Shown: in pieces, positions 57,744-64,000 of the stretch
How the letters are laid out: each line of letters starts with the position of its first letter
Numbering within the stretch: the stretch's first letter is position 1
Source: Ridgeia piscesae
Taxonomy: Eukaryota > Annelida > Polychaeta > Sabellida > Siboglinidae
Reading direction: 5' to 3'
Assembly: GCA_025642075.2 (NCBI GenBank)
Contig: JAODUO010000121.1
Location: forward strand, 98,501-162,500
Length of the DNA stretch: 64,000 nt
Notes under the pieces: model-generated
Told to the model about the DNA's origin: nothing
The model's database searches: none
What the model saw: only the letters and a program-made list of their open reading frames with translations
Position numbers and translations under genes: made by a program

Positions 57744-57964
57744 CTGTAGGGAAAAAAATGAGACAGCATTACTTACACTTTTCAACAAAGGCAACTACAA
57801 AGAACAGATCGAATTACAGCAATTTTTGTCTACATGCTTAATGCGCTATATACATTTCGATTTTAAACCTGTTCAAAGGCATAACAACAAGATAAAAGCA
57901 AGTAAACGTAAAGGAAGCTGTTATGTAACAGGTGAAACACATGTAAATAAGTAAAATCAATAAT

Positions 57965-58165
57965 TTACATAAACAACTAAAATAAATATATAACTTTATA
58001 AACATATATAAACATATACATGTTGTAAATAGCTTAAATGTTTAACAAATTTAAAAGTAAATAAACATACATGTTGTAAATAGCTTAAATAGTTAACAAA
58101 TTTATAAGTAAATAAACATATACATGTTGTAAATAGCTTAAATAAAAAATAAATAAAAGTAAATA
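57965..58165. repeat. ~57-bp tandem repeat, three copies
   Basis: TACATGTTGTAAATAGCTTA and AACAAATTTATAAGTAAATA occur three times in tandem, with small indels, upstream of exon A1. Confidence 0.88.
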
Positions 58166-58169
58166 AACA

Positions 58170-59239
58170 AAATGCTCTAGCTAACATGTCACTTTGGTAT
58201 AAATACACAAATATTACACACAACAACATTCTGAAAAATGTGACTTTGTTATCAAACCAGATTTGCTTAGCATAGAAATATTTGTTTGGCAGTAGTCAGT
58301 GAAACATCAAGATCATACTTCATACTCTATTGCAAAACTACACACTGATCACAAAAATTGCAAAATATCTCCTCTGTGAATATGTATCACTGTAATTAAT
58401 CTGGAGCATGATAAAAAAGACTACAATGTCATAGAAATGTGAAAGAAAAACATGAATAAATCTGACTTTAAATGATGATATAACAAAGATAGTGAATAAT
58501 TCAAAACAAAAACAATATTTCACTATGGGAAACACTGGAGACTCTCCCCACCCACATAGGGAAAACATTAATAACACAACACAGCATGCATTTCCTAACA
58601 CAATACAAATTCCAGTAACTCACATTGGTTATTATTTATTAAGCACAATAAAAACATCACATTTCCATTTGGACCTACGTGAGCTTTCATGTTGTTTTTC
58701 GTCTTGAGCAACCAACTTTCATCAAACAATGTTGACAAGTTTTACACATTTATCTGGTAGAGCTATTGATTGGCTAGTCCATTATCTGGACACAAGCACT
58801 TCTATTTCACAGAGTGATTCTGTGCTGTTAATTTGTGGCTGGCATACAACTAGACCAAATTTAACAGATTCAACAAGATTGTCAAGCAGGGAATAAATCC
58901 CAGATGGCAAGTATTGACGAAGCCTTTGACTTGTAAATCTTCTTCTGAGATATTGTCAGTTGTGGTTTCAAACATATCTCCATTGCGAGGACTTACACAA
59001 TCAGCAGATAATTTGCTCAGTAATATGTTTATTTTCATACAACAATTTTCAGTTTGTAAAAATATGCCACCCATTCAGAATTTTTATCTGACAGTATTTA
59101 CCTGCTAAATTAATTTAATTCGATAAAAATATTTAAATAATAATTTATTGATCTTCTAAAAAATGTGGATATCGATGGTATTCCAGCTAGTAAAATCTGG
59201 TGATTTTGTGGCAAATTTACTTTTCAAAGCCAAAAGTAA
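58170..59239. other. Upstream of exon A1, no exon recognised
   Basis: The missing anchor exon of gene A was looked for and not seen. A minus-strand frame at 58780-58990 reads RQYLPSGIYSLLDNLVESVK without family recognition; it may be a decayed mobile-element remnant. Confidence 0.4.
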
Positions 59240-62200
59240 ACATGGACACAAGGAGGAAGAACAATATAGGAGCTAAACCTCACCTATGTACAAGGGAACC
59301 AGTAGAGCTAGACCTCACCTATGTACAAGGGAACCAGTAGAGCTAGACCTCACCTATGTACAAGGGAACCAGTAGAGCTAGACCTCACCTATGTACAAGG
59401 GAACCAGTAGAGCTAGACCTCACCTATGTACAAGGGAGCCAGTAGAGCTAGACCTCACCTATGTACAAGGGAACCAGTAGAGCTAGCCTCACCTATGTAC
59501 AAGGGAACCAGGAGGAAGATCAGTACATGAGCTAAACCTCACCCCCCCCGTACAAGGGAACCAGGAGGAAGAACAGTACATGAGCTAGACCTCACCCCTG
59601 TACAAGGGAACCAGGAGGAAGAACAGTACAGGAGCTAGACCTCACCCCTGTACAGGGGAACAAGGAGTAAGAACAGTATAAGAGCTAGACCTCACCCCTG
59701 TACAAGGGAACCAGGAGGAAGAACAGTACATGAGCTAGACCTCACCCCTGTACAAGGGAACCAGGAGGAAGAACAGCACAGGAGCTAGAACTCACCCCTG
59801 TACAAGGGAACCAGGAGGAAGAACAGTACAGGAGCTAGACCTCACCCCTGTACAAGGGAACCAGGAGGAAGAACAGTACAGGAGCTAGACCTCATCCCCT
59901 GTACAAGGGAACCAGGAGGAAGAACAGTACAGGAGCTAGACCTCACCCTGTACAAGGGAACCAGGAGGAAGAACAGTACATGAGCTAGACCCCACCCTGT
60001 ACAAGGGAACCAGGAGGAAGAACAGTACAGGAGCTAGACCTCACCATGTACAAGGGAACCAGGAGGAAGAACAGTACAGGAGCTAGACCTCACCCTTGTA
60101 CAAGGGAACCAGGAGGAAGAACAGTACATGAGCTAGACCTCACCCCTGTACAAGGGAACCAGGAGGAAGAACAGTACATGAGCTAATCACCTCTGTACAA
60201 GGGTCCCAGGAGGAAGAACAGTACATGAGCTAGACCTCATCCCTGTACAAGGGAACCAGGAGGAAGAACAGTACATGAGCTAGACCTCACCCCTGTACAA
60301 GGGAACCAGGAGGAAGAACAGTACATGAGCTAATCACCTCTGTACAAGGGTCCCAGGAGGAAGAACAGTACATGAGCTAGACCTCATCCCTGTACAAGGG
60401 AACCAGGAGGAAGAACAGTACATGAGCTAGACCTCACCCCTGTACAAGGGAACCAGGAGGAAGTACAGTACATGAGCTAATCACCTCTGTACAAGGGTCC
60501 CAGGAGGAAGAACAGTACATGAGCTAGACCTCACCACTGTACAAGGGAACCAGGAGGAAGAACAGTACATGAGCAAATCACCTCTGTACAAGGGTCCCAG
60601 GAGGAAGAACAGTACATGAGCTAGACCTCACCCCTGTACAAGGGAACCAGGAGGAAGAACAGTACATGAACTAGACCTCACCCCTGTACAAGGAACCAGG
60701 AGGAAGAACAGTACAGGAGCTAGACCTCACCCCTGTACAAGGAACCAGGAGGAAGAACAGTACATGAGCTAGAACTCACCCCTGTACAAGGGTCCCAGGA
60801 GGAAGAACAGTACATGAGCTAGACCTCACCCCTGTACAAGGGAATTAGGAGGAAGAACAGTACAGGAGCTAGACCTCACCCCTGTACAAGGAACCAGGAG
60901 GAAGAACAGTACATGAGCTAGACCTCACCCCTGTACAAGGGTCCCAGGAGGAAGAACAATACATGAGCTAGACCTCACCACTGTACAAGGGAACCAGGAG
61001 GAAGAACAGTACAGGAGCGAGACCTCACCCCTGTACAAGGGAACCAGGAGGAAGAACAGTACAGTAGCTAGACCTCACCCCTGTACAAGGGAACCAGGAG
61101 GAAGAACAGTACAGGAGCTAGACCTCACCCCTGTACAAGGAACCAGGAGGAAGAACAGTACAGGAGCTAGACCTCACCCCTGTACAAGGGAACCAGGAGG
61201 AAGAACAGTACAGGAGCTAGACCTCACCCCTGTACAAGGAACCAGGAGTAAGAACAGTACAAGAGCTAGACCTCACCCCTGTACAAGGGAACCAGGAGTA
61301 AGAACAGTACATGAGCTAGACCTCATCCCTGTACAAGGGAACCAGGAGTAAGAACAGTGCAGGAGTTAGACCTCATCCCTGTACAAGGGAACCAGGAGGA
61401 AGAACAGTACAGGAGCTAGACCTCACCCCTGTACAAGGGAACCAGGAGTAAGAACAGTGCAGGAGTTAGACCTCACCCCTGTACAAGGGAACCAAGAGGA
61501 AGAACAGTACAGTGAGCTAGACCTCACCCCTGTACAAGGAACCAGGAGTAAGAACAGTACAAGAGCTAGACCTCACCCCTGTACAAGGGAACCAGGAGTA
61601 AGAACAGTACATGAGCTAGACCTCACCCCTGTACAAGGGAACCAGGAGTAAGAACAGTACAGGAGCTAGACCTCACCCTGTACAAGGGAACCAGGAGGAA
61701 GAACAGTACATGAGCTAGACCCCACCCTGTACAAGGGAACCAGGAGGAAGAACAGTACAGGAGCTAGACCCCACCATGTACAAGGGAACCAGGAGGAAGA
61801 ACAGTACAGGAGCTAGACCTCACCCTTGTACAAGGGAACCAGGAGGAAGAACAGTACATGAGCTAGACCTCCCCCTGTACAAGGGAACCAGGAGGAAGAA
61901 CAGTACATGAGCTAATCACCTCTGTACAAGGGTCCCAGGAGGAAGAACAGTACATGAGCTAGACCTCATCCCTGTACAAGGGAACCAGGAGGAAGAACAG
62001 TACATGAGCTAGACCTCACCCCTGTACAAGGGAACCAGGAGGAAGAACAGTACATGAGCTAATCACCTCTGTACAAGGGTCCCAGGAGGAAGAACAGTAC
62101 ATGAGCTAGACCTCATCCCTGTACAAGGGAACCAGGAGGAAGAACAGTACATGAGCTAGACCTCACCCCTGTACAAGGGAACCAGGAGGAAGTACAGTAC

Positions 62201-63670
62201 ATGAGCTAATCACCTCTGTACAAGGGTCCCAGGAGGAAGAACAGTACATGAGCAAATCACCTCTGTACAAGGGTCCCAGGAGGAAGAACAGTACATGAGC
62301 TAGACCTCACCCCTGTACAAGGGAACCAGGAGGAAGAACAGTACATGAACTAGACCTCACCCCTGTACAAGGAACCAGGAGGAAGAACAGTACAGGAGCT
62401 AGACCTCACCCCTGTACAAGGAACCAGGAGGAAGAACAGTACATGAGCTAGACCTCACCCCTGTACAAGGGTCCCAGGAGGAAGAACAGTACATGAGCTA
62501 GACCTCACCCCTGTACAAGGGAATTAGGAGGAAGAACAGTACAGGAGCTAGACCTCACCCCTGTACAAGGAACCAGGAGGAAGAACAGTACATGAGCTAG
62601 ACCTCACCCCTGTACAAGGGTCCCAGGAGGAAGAACAATACATGAGCTAGACCTCACTACTGTACAAGGGAACCAGGAGGAAGAACAGTACAGGAGCTAG
62701 ACCTCACCCCTGTACAAGGGAACCAGGAGGAAGAACAGTACAGGAGCTAGACCTCACCCCTGTACAAGGGAACCAGGAGGTAGAACAGTACAGGAGCTAG
62801 ACCTCACCCCTGTACAAGGGAACCAGGAGGAAGAACAGTACAGGAGCTAGACCTCACCCCTGTACAAGGGAACCAGGAGTAAGAACAGTGCAGGAGTTAG
62901 ACCTCACCCCTGTACAAGGGAACCATGAGGAAGAACAGTACAGGAGCTAGACCTCACCCCTGTACAAGGAACCAGGAGGAAGAACAGTACAGGAGCTAGA
63001 CCTCACCCCTGTACAAGGGAACCAGGAGGAAGAACAGTACAGGAGCTAGACCTCACCCCTGTACAAGGAACCAGGAGTAAGAACAGTACAAGAGCTAGAC
63101 CTCACCCCTGTACAAGGGAACCAGGAGTAAGAACAGTACATGAGCTAGACCTCACCCCTGTACAAGGGAACCAGGAGTAAGAACAGTGCAGGAGTTAGAC
63201 CTCATCCCTGTACAAGGGAACCAGGAGGAAGAACAGTACAGGAGCTAGACCTCACCCCTGTACAAGGGAACCAGGAGTAAGAACAGTGCAGGAGTTAGAC
63301 CTCATCCCTGTACAAGGGAACCAGGAGGAAGAACAGTGCAGGAGTTAGACCTCACCCCTGTACAAGGGAACCAGGAGGAAGAACAGTACAGGAGCTAGAC
63401 CTCACCCCTGTACAAGGAACCAGGAGTAAGAACAGTACAAGAGCTAGACCTCACCCCTGTACAAGGGAACCAGGAGTAAGAACAGTACAGGAGCTAGACC
63501 TCACCCCTGTACAAGGGAACCAGGAGTAAGAACAGTACAAGAGCTAGACCTCACCCCTGTACAAGGAACCAGGAGTAAGAACAGTGCAGGAGTTAGACCT
63601 CACCCCTGTACAAGGGAACCAGGAGTAAGAACAGTGCAGGAGTTAGACCTCACACCTGTACCAGGAGGAA
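59240..63670. repeat. Minisatellite: 35-bp units then 50-bp units (about 83 copies)
   Basis: 59280-59500 has 35-bp units (AGCTAGACCTCACCTATGTA plus CAAGGGAACCAGTAG). From about 59500 the unit is 50 bp: GAGCTAGACCTCACCCCTGT, ACAAGGGAACCAGGAGGAAG, AACAGTACAG. Subtypes include AATCACCTCTGTACAAGGGTCCC, GGAGTAAGAACAGTGCAGGAG and GAATTAGG. Their order repeats with an offset of about 1.7 kb, so a long block of units was duplicated as a whole. Confidence 0.96.
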
Positions 63671-64000
63671 GAACAACATTTGTTGCCACTGAAGATGCTA
63701 ACAATGCAGAGTGAAAACACTAACATTCACGGAAAGGTGGCATTTACTGCAGCTTGAGTGAGATTGAGTGGGCTCTACTTGATCACTGCACTTGATTAGC
63801 TACACATGAAAAGTGAGTACGTGTGGCAGCTCAATAAAATGCAGCTTTTTCATGGAAATATTGACACAATGTCAAGGAGCACGGAACCATTGTGGAACCA
63901 TTGCGTGAAGGAGTTACGCCTGTCATGGACCGCGCCAACAACATCTCTGTATTACATTACACGACATTGTCCCAGCCGTAATGATTAATGTATGGTTTTT
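63671..64000. other. Right edge, no feature recognised
   Basis: Unique sequence after the minisatellite. A 60-codon plus-strand open frame from 63806 has no recognisable motif. Confidence 0.5.

Noticed and set aside
58780..59074. Minus-strand frames reading RQYLPSGIYSLLDNL and LSKLSADCVSPRN.
   Set aside because: Two overlapping frames and no family recognised; a superficial likeness to the CR1 LSADCVG phrase is too short to use.

Overview
The window is eukaryotic nuclear DNA from an animal. It is AT-rich, its genes are split into many short exons with matching GT-AG introns, it is crowded with micro- and minisatellites, and it carries CR1-type LINE, tRNA-derived SINE and MITE remnants. An aquatic invertebrate, perhaps a mollusc or other lophotrochozoan, would fit, but the species cannot be read from the sequence. 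There is no sign of a prokaryote, virus or CRISPR.

Two genes are supported. Both lie on the minus strand and both encode M13 (neprilysin / endothelin-converting enzyme) zinc metallopeptidases. Gene A (57743 down to 40248) is neprilysin-like. Nineteen exon positions were assembled by hand with consistent splice phases. They cover the ectodomain from the first conserved cysteine region to the stop codon and include the HEITH, ENIAD and NAFY motifs and the C-terminal CAVW. Its 5' exons (cytoplasmic tail and membrane anchor) lie to the right of the window or were not recognised. Gene B (12066 leftwards) is ECE-like. Its anchor exon and two ectodomain exons are present (12066 to 6563), and the rest lies beyond the left edge. 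The two genes are head-to-tail neighbours about 28 kb apart, a small M13 cluster.

Layout: 1-4317, a 27-bp minisatellite in a gene B intron; 4318-12066, gene B exons with a 40-bp and a 58-bp minisatellite on either side of its second exon; 12067-40247, intergenic DNA with a possible promoter, a 31-bp minisatellite, simple repeats, a CR1 remnant, a 500-bp TTAA-flanked MITE, a SINE and a strong hairpin; 40248-57743, gene A with many intronic repeats; 57744-64000, upstream intron or flank, mostly a 50-bp minisatellite with a duplicated higher-order block of about 1.7 kb.

The most interesting points are inside gene A. (1) Two diverged, phase-identical versions of exon 3 look like a mutually exclusive pair. 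(2) Exon 6 is present twice, almost identically, about 836 bp apart. (3) Several minisatellites abut splice sites and carry copies of them: the acceptor plus first bases of exon A6 (about 17 copies), and the donor side of exon B2. (4) Three unrelated minisatellites vary mainly at one CpG per unit, as expected from cytosine methylation and deamination.
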